From: Bacteroidota bacterium
Lineage (GTDB): Bacteria > Bacteroidota > Bacteroidia > Bacteroidales > Lentimicrobiaceae
NCBI GenBank assembly: GCA_023417935.1
Contig: JAEZDY010000006.1
Coordinates: 1 to 64,000 of the forward strand
Reading direction: 5' to 3'
Length of the DNA: 64,000 nucleotides
In this document: positions 51,070 through 60,960 of the stretch, in pieces
Position numbering within the stretch: the stretch's first letter is position 1
Layout: each line of letters starts with the position of its first letter
Notes under the pieces: model-generated
Seen by the model: only the letters and a program-made list of their open reading frames with translations
Databases searched by the model: none
Told to the model about the DNA's origin: nothing
Translations under genes and position numbers: made by a program

Positions 51070-52116
51070 ATGCTAAACGATGAAAGGCCAGCAAGGACCG
51101 AACTCTCCGAACTTGGGGAATTCGGGTTGATTGACAGGTTAACCCGCAATATAAAATTGGTGAACTCAAGCAGTGTTAAAGCTGTAGGAGACGATGCTGC
51201 AGTGATTGACCATGCCGGTAAACTAACCCTGGTATCAAAGGATTTATTGGTAGAAGGGATTCATTTTGATTTATCATATACACCATTGAAACATCTTGGA
51301 TATAAAGCAGCGGCGGTAAATATTTCAGATATTGCTGCTATGAATGGTAAGCCAACCCAGCTTTTAGTTGGTATATCAGTATCAAACCGGTTTTCCGTTG
51401 AAGCTCTGGATGAATTGTATTCAGGCATTCGTTTGGCATGTGATAAATATAAAGTTGATTTGGTAGGTGGTGATACTACTGCATCAGCAGCAGGTTTGTT
51501 TATCTCTGTAACAGCTATAGGTATAGCCGAGCAGGGTAAAGTCACCTATCGAAGCACAGCGAGAGAGAACGATCTCATTTGTGTCAGTGGTGATTTGGGG
51601 GCCTCATACTTAGGGTTACTTGTGCTCCAAAGAGAAAAGGAAGTTTATAAAGCTAATCCGGCAATGCAGCCTGAACTTGAGGGCTACGACTATGTGCTTG
51701 AGCGTCAGTTAAAACCTGAACCCCGAACTGATGTGGTTGAATTGCTAGGCAAGGCAGGCATTATACCTACTTCTATGATTGACATAAGTGACGGCCTCGC
51801 AAGTGAAGTATTGCACCTTTCAAAAGATTCAAACCTGGGCTGTAGAATATTTGAAGAGAAGATTCCTATTGATGTGGTTACTGCTGATGTTGCTTCTGAA
51901 TTCAAGATGGATCCAACTACTGCAGCCATGAACGGTGGAGAAGATTATGAACTTTTGTTCACTATTGATCTTGACGACCTTGATAAAGTGAAAGCAATAA
52001 AGGGTATTTCGGTTATTGGACACATGACATCAAAAGATGAAGGTGAATATCTTGTAAGTCGCGGTGGCAGCATGTACCCCATTCAGGCGCAGGGTTTTGA
52101 GCATCTAAAAGATTAA
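51070..52116 (+). CDS. thiL: Thiamine-monophosphate kinase
   Basis: 348 residues. ThiL blocks: 'LGEFGLIDRLTRN', 'GDDAAVIDHAGK', 'VSKDLLVEGIHFDLSYTPLK', 'NISDIAAMNGKPTQLLVGIS', 'DLVGGDTTASAAGLFISVT', and 'ISDGLASEVLHL' in the C-terminal half. It phosphorylates thiamine phosphate to the pyrophosphate cofactor. uvrC follows after 12 bp, so the two share a transcript that probably continues to ppk2. Confidence 0.96.
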   Translation: MLNDERPARTELSELGEFGLIDRLTRNIKLVNSSSVKAVGDDAAVIDHAGKLTLVSKDLLVEGIHFDLSYTPLKHLGYKAAAVNISDIAAMNGKPTQLLVGISVSNRFSVEALDELYSGIRLACDKYKVDLVGGDTTASAAGLFISVTAIGIAEQGKVTYRSTARENDLICVSGDLGASYLGLLVLQREKEVYKANPAMQPELEGYDYVLERQLKPEPRTDVVELLGKAGIIPTSMIDISDGLASEVLHLSKDSNLGCRIFEEKIPIDVVTADVASEFKMDPTTAAMNGGEDYELLFTIDLDDLDKVKAIKGISVIGHMTSKDEGEYLVSRGGSMYPIQAQGFEHLKD

Positions 52117-52128
52117 ATTAGCATAGGG

Positions 52129-53934
52129 ATGAGCAAGAACTTTGATCTGATACTGAAAACACTGCCGGACTCACCGGGAGTATATCAGTATTATGACAAA
52201 GAAGAAAACCTAATATACGTTGGTAAGGCCAAAAACCTGAAAAAGAGGGTGTGTTCATACTTTAATAAAGACACATCATTAAGCGGCAAGATCAGACTGA
52301 TGGTATCAAAGATAGTTGATATCAGGTGGGTAGTCGTCAAGAGTGAGTTTGATGCACTGCTCCTTGAAAACAACATGATCAAGGAATACAAGCCCCGTTA
52401 TAACGTCATGTTAAAAGATGACAAAACCTATCCATGGATTGTCATTAAAAATGAGCCTTTTCCCCGGGTGTTCTCTACCCGCAATGTTGTTAAGGATGGC
52501 AGTGAATATTTTGGACCTTATGCTTCAGGGAAAATGATGCATACACTGCTTGACCTGATCAGGCAACTATACCCCCGACGTACTTGCAGCCTTAACCTTA
52601 CAGAGAAGAATATAAAAAGTGGCAAATTCAAGGTGTGCCTCGAATATCATATTGGTAACTGTGCTGCACCATGTGTGGGAAAACAGACCCAGGAAGAATA
52701 CAACCAAAGTATTAAGAATATTCGGGAAATCATAAAGGGCAATATAGGTTCGGTAAGAAATCAGCTTGTTAGTAACATGAAGGAACATGCTGCTGCATTT
52801 AACTTTGAGAAAGCTCAATTGGTAAAGGATAAGATTGATATGCTTGAACGATACCAGAGCAAGTCTACTGTGGTAAATCCATCAATCAATAATGTTGATG
52901 TCTTTTCACTTGCCGAAGATGAGCAATCAGCTTATGTTAATTTTTTAAAGGTAGTAAGTGGTGCTATAGTTCAGTCGCATACCATTGAAATTAAAAAGAA
53001 ACTTGACGAATCAATAGAAGAGCTTTTATCAATTGCAATAGCAGAATTGTACACTAGTTTCTCCACCGGTGCAACTGAAATTATTGTGCCTGTAAAGCCC
53101 GATTTTGAAATTCCCGGCGTCACTTTTACAATTCCTGTGAGAGGTGACAAGAAACATTTGCTTGAGTTATCTGAACGTAATGCAAAGTACTACCAGCTTG
53201 ACAAACTTAAGCAAAAAGAACTGGTAGACCCTGAGAGGAGAACTAACAGGGTATTAGAAACTATTAGGAAGGATCTAAGGCTGAAAAGTTTACCTGTGCA
53301 TATTGAGTGCTTTGATAACTCAAACACTCAAGGTACTTATCCTGTAGCAGCACTAGTGGTATTCAGAAATGCCCGTCCTGAAAAGAAGGATTACCGACAT
53401 TTCAATATCAAAACGGTTGAAGGCCCTAATGACTTTGCCTCAATGGAAGAAGTGATTTACCGACGCTACCGTAGGTTGATAGAAGAAGAACAAGCTCTGC
53501 CTCAACTCGTTATAGTTGATGGTGGGAAAGGACAGCTTAGTTCAGCAATGGCGAGCATTGAAAAACTAGGTCTGCAGAACACTATACAACTCATTGGTAT
53601 TGCTAAACGGCTTGAGGAGCTATACTTCCCCGAAGATCCTATGCCTTTACATCTCGACAAGAAGTCAGAAACTCTTAAAGTTATACAACAGATGCGGGAT
53701 GAGGCGCACCGCTTTGGCATCACACATCATAGAAAGAGAAGAGAAAAAGGCACAATAAAGACTGCACTAAGTGACATTAACGGCATAGGGCCAGCAACTG
53801 CACAAACATTATTGAGAGCCCTCAAATCAGTGAAAAGAATAAAGGAATCAAATATTGAAGAGCTTGCTTCCGTTATTGGGAGATCAAAAGCTCAGGTGGT
53901 TTTTGATCATTTTAGTCAACAAAAAAAACAATAG
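52129..53934 (+). CDS. uvrC: Excinuclease ABC subunit C
   Basis: 601 residues, full length. The GIY-YIG nuclease domain starts at about residue 13 (SPGVYQYYDKEENLIYVGKA), followed by the UvrB-interacting UVR segment near 205-240 (AAAFNFEKAQLVKDKIDML). The RNase H-like nuclease region is around 370-500 (ECFDNSNTQGTYPVAALVVF) and the helix-hairpin-helix DNA-binding end is at about 545-600 (DINGIGPATAQTLLRALKSV). It makes the two incisions in nucleotide excision repair. Confidence 0.97.
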   Translation: MSKNFDLILKTLPDSPGVYQYYDKEENLIYVGKAKNLKKRVCSYFNKDTSLSGKIRLMVSKIVDIRWVVVKSEFDALLLENNMIKEYKPRYNVMLKDDKTYPWIVIKNEPFPRVFSTRNVVKDGSEYFGPYASGKMMHTLLDLIRQLYPRRTCSLNLTEKNIKSGKFKVCLEYHIGNCAAPCVGKQTQEEYNQSIKNIREIIKGNIGSVRNQLVSNMKEHAAAFNFEKAQLVKDKIDMLERYQSKSTVVNPSINNVDVFSLAEDEQSAYVNFLKVVSGAIVQSHTIEIKKKLDESIEELLSIAIAELYTSFSTGATEIIVPVKPDFEIPGVTFTIPVRGDKKHLLELSERNAKYYQLDKLKQKELVDPERRTNRVLETIRKDLRLKSLPVHIECFDNSNTQGTYPVAALVVFRNARPEKKDYRHFNIKTVEGPNDFASMEEVIYRRYRRLIEEEQALPQLVIVDGGKGQLSSAMASIEKLGLQNTIQLIGIAKRLEELYFPEDPMPLHLDKKSETLKVIQQMRDEAHRFGITHHRKRREKGTIKTALSDINGIGPATAQTLLRALKSVKRIKESNIEELASVIGRSKAQVVFDHFSQQKKQ

Positions 53935-53958
53935 TCGTACATTTTAATCAACCGGTTT

Positions 53959-54408
53959 ATGCATCGGGCATTGCTCTTAGCAACATTAATAGTTTTCAAT
54001 TCATTTCCGGTGTTTTCACAGAATAACCGCTCAACCGGAAGCTCGTCAAACAAGGTAAAAAGTGCCTTCGCTCGCCAGTATCCTGGAAGTACTGATGTTA
54101 TCTGGACTTTTCTGGAAAGAATGGCTGTTGTTTCATTTAAATCAGGTGATTGGTATAAGGAAGCATTTTATTCCCCTGAAGGTAACTGGCTGAAAACCGA
54201 AACTGAAATAGAAATGAATGACCTACCCCCTGCTGTTAAAAAGGTTATTAACTCGCCTGAGTTCAATGAATGGCATAAAGGTAGCTATTTCCTAATTGAA
54301 TTACCCGGTAAGAAAAAGCGTTATAAAGTATATATGTATAGTGCTGACTGGCATGAACTTGGACTAATATTTAATGAAAAAGGGCAGCGACTAGCCGATA
54401 ATTTTTAA
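53959..54408 (+). CDS. Secreted PepSY-like protein
   Basis: 149 residues with a signal peptide (LLATLIVFNSFPVFSQ). 'KVKSAFARQYPGSTDVIWTF', 'GDWYKEAFYSPEGNWLKTE' and 'LPPAVKKVINSPEFNEWHKG' form the pattern of the PepSY-like (DUF2874) fold, a small periplasmic domain related to beta-lactamase-inhibitor-like proteins. Role unknown. It follows uvrC by 24 bp and precedes ppk2 by 1 bp. Confidence 0.82.
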   Translation: MHRALLLATLIVFNSFPVFSQNNRSTGSSSNKVKSAFARQYPGSTDVIWTFLERMAVVSFKSGDWYKEAFYSPEGNWLKTETEIEMNDLPPAVKKVINSPEFNEWHKGSYFLIELPGKKKRYKVYMYSADWHELGLIFNEKGQRLADNF

Positions 54409-54409
54409 T

Positions 54410-55165
54410 ATGAGCGAAACCTACTACCAGCCACGCAATAATCGGGAAGTTATAAAACTACAGATTGAACTGCTAAAACTCCAGAAATGGATCTATGATC
54501 AGCGTTTGAGAGTTGTTATAATATTTGAAGGGCGCGACACTGCAGGTAAAGGTGGTGCCATATACAGGTTTGCCCGCTATCTAAATCCACGCTTCATTAG
54601 AGTTGTTGCCTTACCTAAACCCACAGAAATAGAGAAAGGACAATGGTATTTCCAGCGCTACATTAAAGAATTACCTAACCCGGGCGAAATGGTTTTCTTT
54701 GACCGCAGTTGGTATAACAGGGCAGTGGTTGAACCAGTTATGGGATTTTGTACGCCTGAACAATATGACTTATTTATTAAACAGGTTCCTGTGTTTGAGA
54801 ATATGCTGCTGGAAGATGGCATTATATTGATCAAGTTCTGGTTCTCAATTGATATTACTGAACAAAAAGTGAGAATTGAGGACCGCATGAAGAATCCGCT
54901 CAAGCGATGGAAACTGAGCACTGTTGACCTGAAGGCGCAACAAATGTGGGATGTTTTTACTGAATATAAAAACCAAATGTTCCTTCATACCCATAAGGAA
55001 AACAGTCCATGGGTAATTATCAAAGGTAATAATAAGCAGGTTGCGCGAATGGAAGCAATGCGTTATGTGCTATCACAGATAGATTATCCTGAAAAGAAAA
55101 AAGCAAAAGTATCCCTTGAACTAAAGCCTGAAATTATCAACCTGTTTGACCCTCGTATGATTTAA
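54410..55165 (+). CDS. ppk2: Polyphosphate kinase 2
   Basis: 251 residues, the single-domain size. The Walker A region is 'FEGRDTAGKGGAIYRFARYL' (about 39-58). 'FFDRSWYNRAVVEPVMGFCT' is Walker B and 'RIEDRMKNPLKRWKLSTVD' the lid region. PPK2 enzymes use polyphosphate to phosphorylate nucleoside mono- or diphosphates. It is the last gene of the thiL-uvrC-PepSY-ppk2 run and converges with the aminotransferase gene. Confidence 0.95.
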   Translation: MSETYYQPRNNREVIKLQIELLKLQKWIYDQRLRVVIIFEGRDTAGKGGAIYRFARYLNPRFIRVVALPKPTEIEKGQWYFQRYIKELPNPGEMVFFDRSWYNRAVVEPVMGFCTPEQYDLFIKQVPVFENMLLEDGIILIKFWFSIDITEQKVRIEDRMKNPLKRWKLSTVDLKAQQMWDVFTEYKNQMFLHTHKENSPWVIIKGNNKQVARMEAMRYVLSQIDYPEKKKAKVSLELKPEIINLFDPRMI

Positions 55166-55193
55166 TGATTCTGATTAGTGAGTGAGTATCATA

Positions 55194-56324
55194 TCAGGTA
55201 GTGAAGAACTGCTTGATAGAATCAACAATATATTCAATTTCAGTATCTGTGATGGAATAGTAAAACGGGAGCCTGAGCAATGTATCTGAGTAACGCTCTG
55301 CATTCGGTAATTGCCTTTTGCCATGATGCGGCTTAAAGTAAGGTGAATTGTGCAATGAGAGATAATGGAATACCGCATGTATTTCTTTTGATAAGAGGAA
55401 CTTTAACAGCTCACTTCTAACATCAGGTGTTTTCACTGTAATATAAAACAAGTGACCATTATGTTGAGCATATTCCGGAATTACCGGAAGTGCAATATGG
55501 TCAGTTAATGCAGGGGTGTTTAACTTTTCAAAATATGTGTTCCATATCTGAAGGCGCTTTTCCTGTATTTGATCAATATGTTCAAGTTGTGCCTGCAGGA
55601 ATGCGGCTGTTAGTTCATTTGGCAAAAAAGAACTGCCAAGAGCTACCCATTCGTATTTTTCTACTTCTCCCCTTGCAAAAGCAGCCCTGTTTGTACCTTT
55701 CTCCCACATTATTTCTGCTGCTTTTACTTTATACGGATCATTGATGGTTATCATTCCCCCTTCGCCTGAAGTAATGTTTTTTGTTTCGTGAAATGAAAAT
55801 GTACCGAATGAACCAATAGTACCAAGCTGTCGTCCTTTGTAACTTGCTTCAAGTCCCTGAGCCGCATCTTCAACAACTCTTAAATGATAACGTGATGCTA
55901 TATCCATAATGCGGTCCATGTCACAGGCTATCCCTCCATAATGGACTACTACAATAGCTTTAGTATTTTCTGTGATAAGTTCTTCAATTTTTTCTGCATC
56001 AATGTTAGGGCTGTCGACCATACTGTCGGCAAAAACAATTTTAGCACCGCGTAAGGCGTAGGCATTGGCAGTTGATACAAAAGTATAGGAAGGCATAATT
56101 ACTTCATCACCTGGCTTTATCTCGCACAGTAAAGCTGTCATCTCAAGTGCATCGGAACAACTGGTTGTAAGCAGTACCTTTTGTACAGAGTATCTTTGTT
56201 CAAAGAATTGCTGACATTGCTGGGTATACTTTCCATTTCCCGAAAGTTTTCCTATTAAGGCAGCTTGCGACAAGTGATACACTTCCCGGCCGGTAAAATG
56301 AGGTTTATTAAAAGGAATCTTCAT
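55194..56324 (-). CDS. wecE: dTDP-4-amino-4,6-dideoxygalactose transaminase (WecE/RffA-like)
   Basis: 376 residues. The PLP lysine is Lys182 in 'FSFHETKNITSGEGG', the Asp that binds the PLP nitrogen is in 'VVEDAAQGLEA', and 'VIMPSYTFVSTANAYALRGA' and 'AVFHYLSLHNSPY' are WecE-specific blocks. E. coli WecE converts dTDP-4-keto-6-deoxyglucose to dTDP-Fuc4N. Other dTDP-sugar genes (rmlA, rmlB) are not in the window. A GNAT of the matching type lies 4 kb away at 50262. Confidence 0.88.
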   Translation of the reverse strand: MKIPFNKPHFTGREVYHLSQAALIGKLSGNGKYTQQCQQFFEQRYSVQKVLLTTSCSDALEMTALLCEIKPGDEVIMPSYTFVSTANAYALRGAKIVFADSMVDSPNIDAEKIEELITENTKAIVVVHYGGIACDMDRIMDIASRYHLRVVEDAAQGLEASYKGRQLGTIGSFGTFSFHETKNITSGEGGMITINDPYKVKAAEIMWEKGTNRAAFARGEVEKYEWVALGSSFLPNELTAAFLQAQLEHIDQIQEKRLQIWNTYFEKLNTPALTDHIALPVIPEYAQHNGHLFYITVKTPDVRSELLKFLLSKEIHAVFHYLSLHNSPYFKPHHGKRQLPNAERYSDTLLRLPFYYSITDTEIEYIVDSIKQFFTT

Positions 56325-56673
56325 TACTCAGTCAATTATACTTGATTTAACCATTAATATACCAGACAATCGGTATTATTGCGCAAGTTTCTCATCTCAA
56401 AAACAATGCTTAATCTCTATTGGGCTGAATTAGTCATACCCACGTCCTGTTGGGCTATAATAGTTTATTAAATGCTTACTATTTTAATTGTTTAGATAAC
56501 CTGGAACTTTTTAAAGGTACTTTATTTTCCTGGTTTTTAGTAACGGCTAAATTAAGAATTATTCTATTTGGCAGTTCTTCCACTTTTTAGACGCAATTTT
56601 GGCATAACTATTGCAACCTAACTTAATAAATTAACTAATTTTGTTCAATTAAGAATTTAAAATATTAGAACTC
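56325..56673. other. Intergenic region of about 350 bp
   Basis: AT-rich, no gene, array or clear terminator seen. It should hold the promoters of the divergent wecE and DUF2147 genes, but neither gives a clean TAnnTTTG match. A 7-bp TTGGGCT occurs twice (about 56420 and 56448) without further structure. Confidence 0.5.
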
Positions 56674-57288
56674 ATGAAGAGAACTCAACTATTCACTTCT
56701 TTGCTGGCAGTATCGTTTATGGTATTTTCTTTTGTTAGTCTAAACGCACAATCAGTGCAGTCTGACAAAGCTAAAACCATTGAAACACAGAAGCGAGCTA
56801 CGCCGGTTAAACCAACCACTCAAAGTCAAAAAGCAACATCTGCTACTCCGGCTACTCCGGCTAAACCAGCAGTGAGGCCAACATCAGCTGCCAGCATTGC
56901 CAGCACTGATCTTACGGGATTTTGGCTGACAGCGCAAAAGGGCTCAATTATTGAATTCAAGAAAAATGGTGAGGTTTATGAAGGCAAAGTAGTATGGTCA
57001 AAGAATGCAAAAGGAAGAGACGGGAAGCCATTGAAAGATGTGAATAATCCTGATAAATCAAAAAGAAATAATCCTTTGCTGGGTACCACAATGATAAGCG
57101 GATTGAAATACAATCCCAAAACTGACACTTATGAAGGTGGTAAGATCTACCAACCTCAAACCGGACGCACATTTAATTGCAAGGTAAACCTCGATAAAAG
57201 CAAAAACGCTATTCAGGTGCATGGCGGTGTTGGTTTTATCAGCAAAACCCTTACCTGGACACGAACAAGTGGAGTGCCTGGTAAATAA
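56674..57288 (+). CDS. Secreted DUF2147 protein
   Basis: 204 residues. Signal peptide (SLLAVSFMVFSFVSLNAQS), then a low-complexity Thr/Ala/Pro linker (about 40-75, with ATPATPAKPAVRP). The DUF2147 domain begins at 'DLTGFWLTAQKGSIIEFKKN' and continues through 'GLKYNPKTDTYEGGKIYQPQ' and 'IQVHGGVGFISKTLTWTR'. The family is widespread, of unknown function, and predicted to be an eight-stranded lipocalin-like barrel in the periplasm. It lies 15 bp before the first sulfotransferase gene. Confidence 0.85.
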   Translation: MKRTQLFTSLLAVSFMVFSFVSLNAQSVQSDKAKTIETQKRATPVKPTTQSQKATSATPATPAKPAVRPTSAASIASTDLTGFWLTAQKGSIIEFKKNGEVYEGKVVWSKNAKGRDGKPLKDVNNPDKSKRNNPLLGTTMISGLKYNPKTDTYEGGKIYQPQTGRTFNCKVNLDKSKNAIQVHGGVGFISKTLTWTRTSGVPGK

Positions 57289-57303
57289 ATGCTCTAATAC
57301 CTG

Positions 57304-58329
57304 ATGGTTCCAATCTTCTTTATCATAGGGCGTCCCAGGACGGGTACAACCCTCCTGAGATCGCTCTTTGATGCTCACCCTGACGTACAAATACCCTGGG
57401 AATGCCAGTTTGTTCTAAACCTTTATCCCAGATATGGAAAGGTTAAACATTGGACTAAAGCTTTAATCGATAACTTTTACGCTGATCTTATTGAGCAATG
57501 GCAGTTTAGTTCATGGAATATTAACCACGATAAACTTAAGACTGACCTACATGCTCATGAAGGTGAATCTTCTTATGTAAAAGTATGCGAAACCGTTTAC
57601 CTTAATTTCATCTCTTTTTATCCCAAAAAGGAGATAAAGCTTATTGGCGATAAAAATCACGGTTACACGATCTATACTGACAGGCTGAAGAAAATATACC
57701 CTGATGCAAAGTTTATATACATACTCAGGGACTACCGCGATAATTACCATTCAGTAACTAAGGTTGATTTTGAGTTGCCTGTTATTTCACTGGTAACATA
57801 CAAGTGGAAGTACTTTTACAAGAAAGCATTAAAGGCGGCAGAAAAGTATCCAGGTTCATTCTATTTTATCAGGTATGAAGACCTTGCAACAGATCCTCAC
57901 CTTCATTTCAAAAAAATATGCGAATTCCTTGGAATTGAGTATTTACCCGAGGTATTTGAATTCTATAAAATGAAGGAAAAGGCGAGTGAGGTGTATCCCG
58001 ATGATATCCTCCAAAAACACCATAAAAGCTTGTTTAATCCTATAAACACCAGTCGTCTGGGATTATGGAAGCAATCACTCTCATCATCTCAGATAAAAAT
58101 TGCTGACCAGGTTGCAGGTAAGTATGCTGATTTGGCAGGTTATGAAAGGCAGTATAAAGAATATAATCTATTAACAACTTTGAAGGCTGCTCCAGGAACT
58201 ACCTATGCAAGTTTGCTTTACCTTATGACATATATTATCGATCGGTTCCCATATAGGTTAAGGGAGAAGCTATTAAGTAAGGGTCCTTTATGGCTTGCTA
58301 AAGTTTTTGGGAAATTAAAGCAATTGTAG
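57304..58329 (+). CDS. Sulfotransferase family protein, paralogue 1
   Basis: 341 residues. The 5'-phosphosulfate-binding loop is 'FIIGRPRTGTTLLRSLFDAH' (near residues 6-25) and the 3'-phosphate site is 'FIYILRDYRDNYHSV'; both belong to the PAPS-binding sulfotransferase fold (Sulfotransf_3-like). It should move a sulfo group from PAPS to a hydroxyl or amino group. 'KHHKSLFNPINTSRLGLWKQ' is shared with the second sulfotransferase at 60961. Its 3' end overlaps the converging SGNH gene by 32 bp. Confidence 0.88.
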   Translation: MVPIFFIIGRPRTGTTLLRSLFDAHPDVQIPWECQFVLNLYPRYGKVKHWTKALIDNFYADLIEQWQFSSWNINHDKLKTDLHAHEGESSYVKVCETVYLNFISFYPKKEIKLIGDKNHGYTIYTDRLKKIYPDAKFIYILRDYRDNYHSVTKVDFELPVISLVTYKWKYFYKKALKAAEKYPGSFYFIRYEDLATDPHLHFKKICEFLGIEYLPEVFEFYKMKEKASEVYPDDILQKHHKSLFNPINTSRLGLWKQSLSSSQIKIADQVAGKYADLAGYERQYKEYNLLTTLKAAPGTTYASLLYLMTYIIDRFPYRLREKLLSKGPLWLAKVFGKLKQL

Positions 58330-59299
58330 CTTCCTTGGCAATGTTATTTTCTAACGATTCAATATCCTCCTTCAAACGCTGTGTAAGAAGATCAGAGCCT
58401 TGAATATTCAGGTGGTCGGGGTCAAAGAAGTATTCGGGATTATCGAAATACAAGTTATGATAATCAAAAGTGCCCTGATATACAGTATAGCGTGAAGCAA
58501 TACTTTCAACCTCTCCGTATAACTTATCAGCCGGTACAATTTTCTTTTCTTCTTCATCAAACTCCTTAGTTAGAGGATATCTGATTAAAACAACCTTCAC
58601 TTTGTGCTCCTGGCATAGCTGCATCATTTTATCGAAATAATGCTTGATGGCATTGTCAAAATACACATCACCTGATAAGATCAACTGGGCTTTATTCCAT
58701 GCAGTTTTACGTTTGTTAGTTTCATCCGCGAAGTTCTTATAGTCACGATGAGGCCTGTAACCATTGTACATTTCAAGGTTCTTCATCTTCATACGGTATA
58801 CGATAGATAGTTGAATATCTTTATAATTGCCGGCGTATGAAAAAAACTTTCCTTCAATCCACTTTGTTAAGATTCCCCTGTCATCCTTTACTTTCGCCAG
58901 TTCCATATAATCTATGTACTTGATCCAGTATGAGTTGTACTCATATCGGTTGGATATCTTCTCACCATATGATGAGAGGTCAGATTGTAACAACAGGTAT
59001 TCGGGTTTTTTGCCCGTATTTTCAAGGATATGTTTCAGTTTATAGTACGACTGTATGTAATTCTCACTCGGTGACCCGTAATTAAAACTCTTGTCAAGGA
59101 TATGAGTATTGATGCAGTTATGTGAATTACCCAGAGCCAGGAACTTAAGAGTATCGTTATATTCAGCAAACTGCTCATCCATTTTCTCATTCAGGATATT
59201 GTGAACCGAGAATGCCTTGAACGACTGATCAAGTATTGTGTTGATCAGCAAGATCAAACCCACAAACAACATTAACCTTATGGCGAATTTCCTTGACAT
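58298..59299 (-). CDS. SGNH/DltD-like membrane-anchored protein, partner of the MBOAT
   Basis: 333 residues. An N-terminal membrane helix (IRLMLFVGLILLINTIL) is followed by an extracytoplasmic domain with 'FLALGNSHNCINTHI' (GNSH block, Ser nucleophile near residue 58) and 'DPDHLNIQGSDLLT' (Asp and His near the C-terminus), a SGNH-hydrolase arrangement. Such proteins accompany MBOAT acyltransferases in alginate, D-alanine and polysaccharide O-acylation systems. It lies 6 bp downstream of the MBOAT gene in the same operon, which supports a joint role in moving an acyl group onto an exported molecule. Confidence 0.78.
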   Translation of the reverse strand: MSRKFAIRLMLFVGLILLINTILDQSFKAFSVHNILNEKMDEQFAEYNDTLKFLALGNSHNCINTHILDKSFNYGSPSENYIQSYYKLKHILENTGKKPEYLLLQSDLSSYGEKISNRYEYNSYWIKYIDYMELAKVKDDRGILTKWIEGKFFSYAGNYKDIQLSIVYRMKMKNLEMYNGYRPHRDYKNFADETNKRKTAWNKAQLILSGDVYFDNAIKHYFDKMMQLCQEHKVKVVLIRYPLTKEFDEEEKKIVPADKLYGEVESIASRYTVYQGTFDYHNLYFDNPEYFFDPDHLNIQGSDLLTQRLKEDIESLENNIAKEATIALISQKL

Positions 59300-59305
59300 C
59301 CTGAG

Positions 59306-60757
59306 TTAAAACTGAAAGTAAATAAACTTATTCTCGTGAAGTACACCAAACAAAAGAACAAAAAACACGAAGCCTGAATATAACGACCATCTTATCATCA
59401 ATGGTTTTGAGGCAAGTGCTTCTACTAAGTTGCGTTTAGCGTGCATGTGCTCTATAATTAGTAATCCCAATACCATGAGCATGCCAAACAACACCTCATT
59501 ACTTCTCAATATATAAGCTACTGCTTCACTCGTTGTGCTGAAATCAAATGAGTTTCTTAAAAGTATCAAACTATCTGAAAGGCTGTTTGCCCTGAAGAAG
59601 TATAGTGATACAGTTACAATTGAGAATGTAAAGAGTATCCCGAGTGTGTTCCTTATTGAATTTGAATTACTTATACCTGTATAGTCATATAAGTTGGTAC
59701 GGGCTTTCTCAGTAACTGTTTCAAGCACTAACATTATTCCATGAAAAAGTCCAAATATCACAAATGTCCATGAAGCACCATGCCATAAACCCATGAGAAG
59801 GAAAGTGATGACCAAATTACGGTAGAAAAGATGGTATTTAACCTGATTTCCTTTGATATAGGGTAGCGAGTACAAAACATAATCGCGGAACCAGGTGGTT
59901 AGTGATATATGCCAGCGGTTCCAAAAATCTCTAAGTGAAGTAGCTGTCATCGGCCGGTTAAAGTTAATCATCAATTCATACCCAAGTATTCTGGCAGAAC
60001 CTCTGGCTATATCAGTGTACCCTGAAAAATCACTATAAAGCTGGAAGGCAAAAAGTACTGTTGCAAGTATTATGGTGATACCTGCATGTTGTGATGGATT
60101 TTCATATACGTAATTAACAAACATTCCAAGTCTATCCGCTATAACAAGCTTTTTAAAGAACCCCCAAAGCATTAACTTTAACCCACTTACCAATCGTTCT
60201 TCGCTGAATTTGTTAGGTTTATTAATTTGTGGAAGCAAACTTGTTGAACGTTCAATTGGTCCGGCCACTAATTGTGGGAAGAAAGATACGTATAGTGCAA
60301 ACTTTCCAAGATGCTTTTCAGCAGGGGCGTTACCACGATATACATCAATTGTATAACTGAGCGATTGGAATATAAAGAAGGATATCCCCACCGGCAATAG
60401 TATATCCCAAACAGGTGAAGAAACATCTGAATTGAATGCTCCAAGTACATCATTAACGCTCTGCGAAAAGAAATTGAGATACTTGAAGCCTGCAAGCATT
60501 CCAATATTGACAAGAATGCTTAGAATAACCAGGAATTTCTTTTTCTTCTTATCCTTTTCCTTTCCCAGTTTCAAACCAATAAAGTAATCAACCAGGGTAG
60601 TAAACATTATAAGCAGCACATATTCAGCTTTCCAGCTCATGTAGAATGCATAGCTGGCTATGAGCAATAGCACCCACTTCCACTTATCAGGCAGGCTGAA
60701 GTAGAGAGCCACCACCGCAGGAAAAAAAATAAGGTATTCTATAGAATTGAAAAGCAT
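59306..60757 (-). CDS. MBOAT-family O-acyltransferase (AlgI-like)
   Basis: 483 residues with about eleven membrane helices. The MBOAT core holds 'RDFWNRWHISLTTWFRDYVL' with the conserved His in WHIS, and the catalytic His in 'GLWHGASWTFVIFGLFHG'. 'LVAGPIERSTSLLPQ' and 'YSDFSGYTDIARGSARILGY' are further signatures. MBOATs such as AlgI and DltB pass acyl groups across the membrane to polysaccharides or other acceptors. The SGNH-like partner gene follows at once. Two sulfotransferase genes flank the pair. Confidence 0.92.
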   Translation of the reverse strand: MLFNSIEYLIFFPAVVALYFSLPDKWKWVLLLIASYAFYMSWKAEYVLLIMFTTLVDYFIGLKLGKEKDKKKKKFLVILSILVNIGMLAGFKYLNFFSQSVNDVLGAFNSDVSSPVWDILLPVGISFFIFQSLSYTIDVYRGNAPAEKHLGKFALYVSFFPQLVAGPIERSTSLLPQINKPNKFSEERLVSGLKLMLWGFFKKLVIADRLGMFVNYVYENPSQHAGITIILATVLFAFQLYSDFSGYTDIARGSARILGYELMINFNRPMTATSLRDFWNRWHISLTTWFRDYVLYSLPYIKGNQVKYHLFYRNLVITFLLMGLWHGASWTFVIFGLFHGIMLVLETVTEKARTNLYDYTGISNSNSIRNTLGILFTFSIVTVSLYFFRANSLSDSLILLRNSFDFSTTSEAVAYILRSNEVLFGMLMVLGLLIIEHMHAKRNLVEALASKPLMIRWSLYSGFVFFVLLFGVLHENKFIYFQF

Positions 60758-60960
60758 GAAATATCCCCTGTTTCGGGTGCAAAATAAAGCATTTTCAGTT
60801 AATTAACTACGTGATGAAGGATATTTCCCTAATTTTACTGCCTGATAATCTTCTGTTTACACTATTAAGGCACACAAAAAACCTTTTTACTTGTTGCCGA
60901 CTGGTTTTCAGAATGTTAGTACAGTACGAATCAAAACTATCATAAGCTGCAACTCATTTA

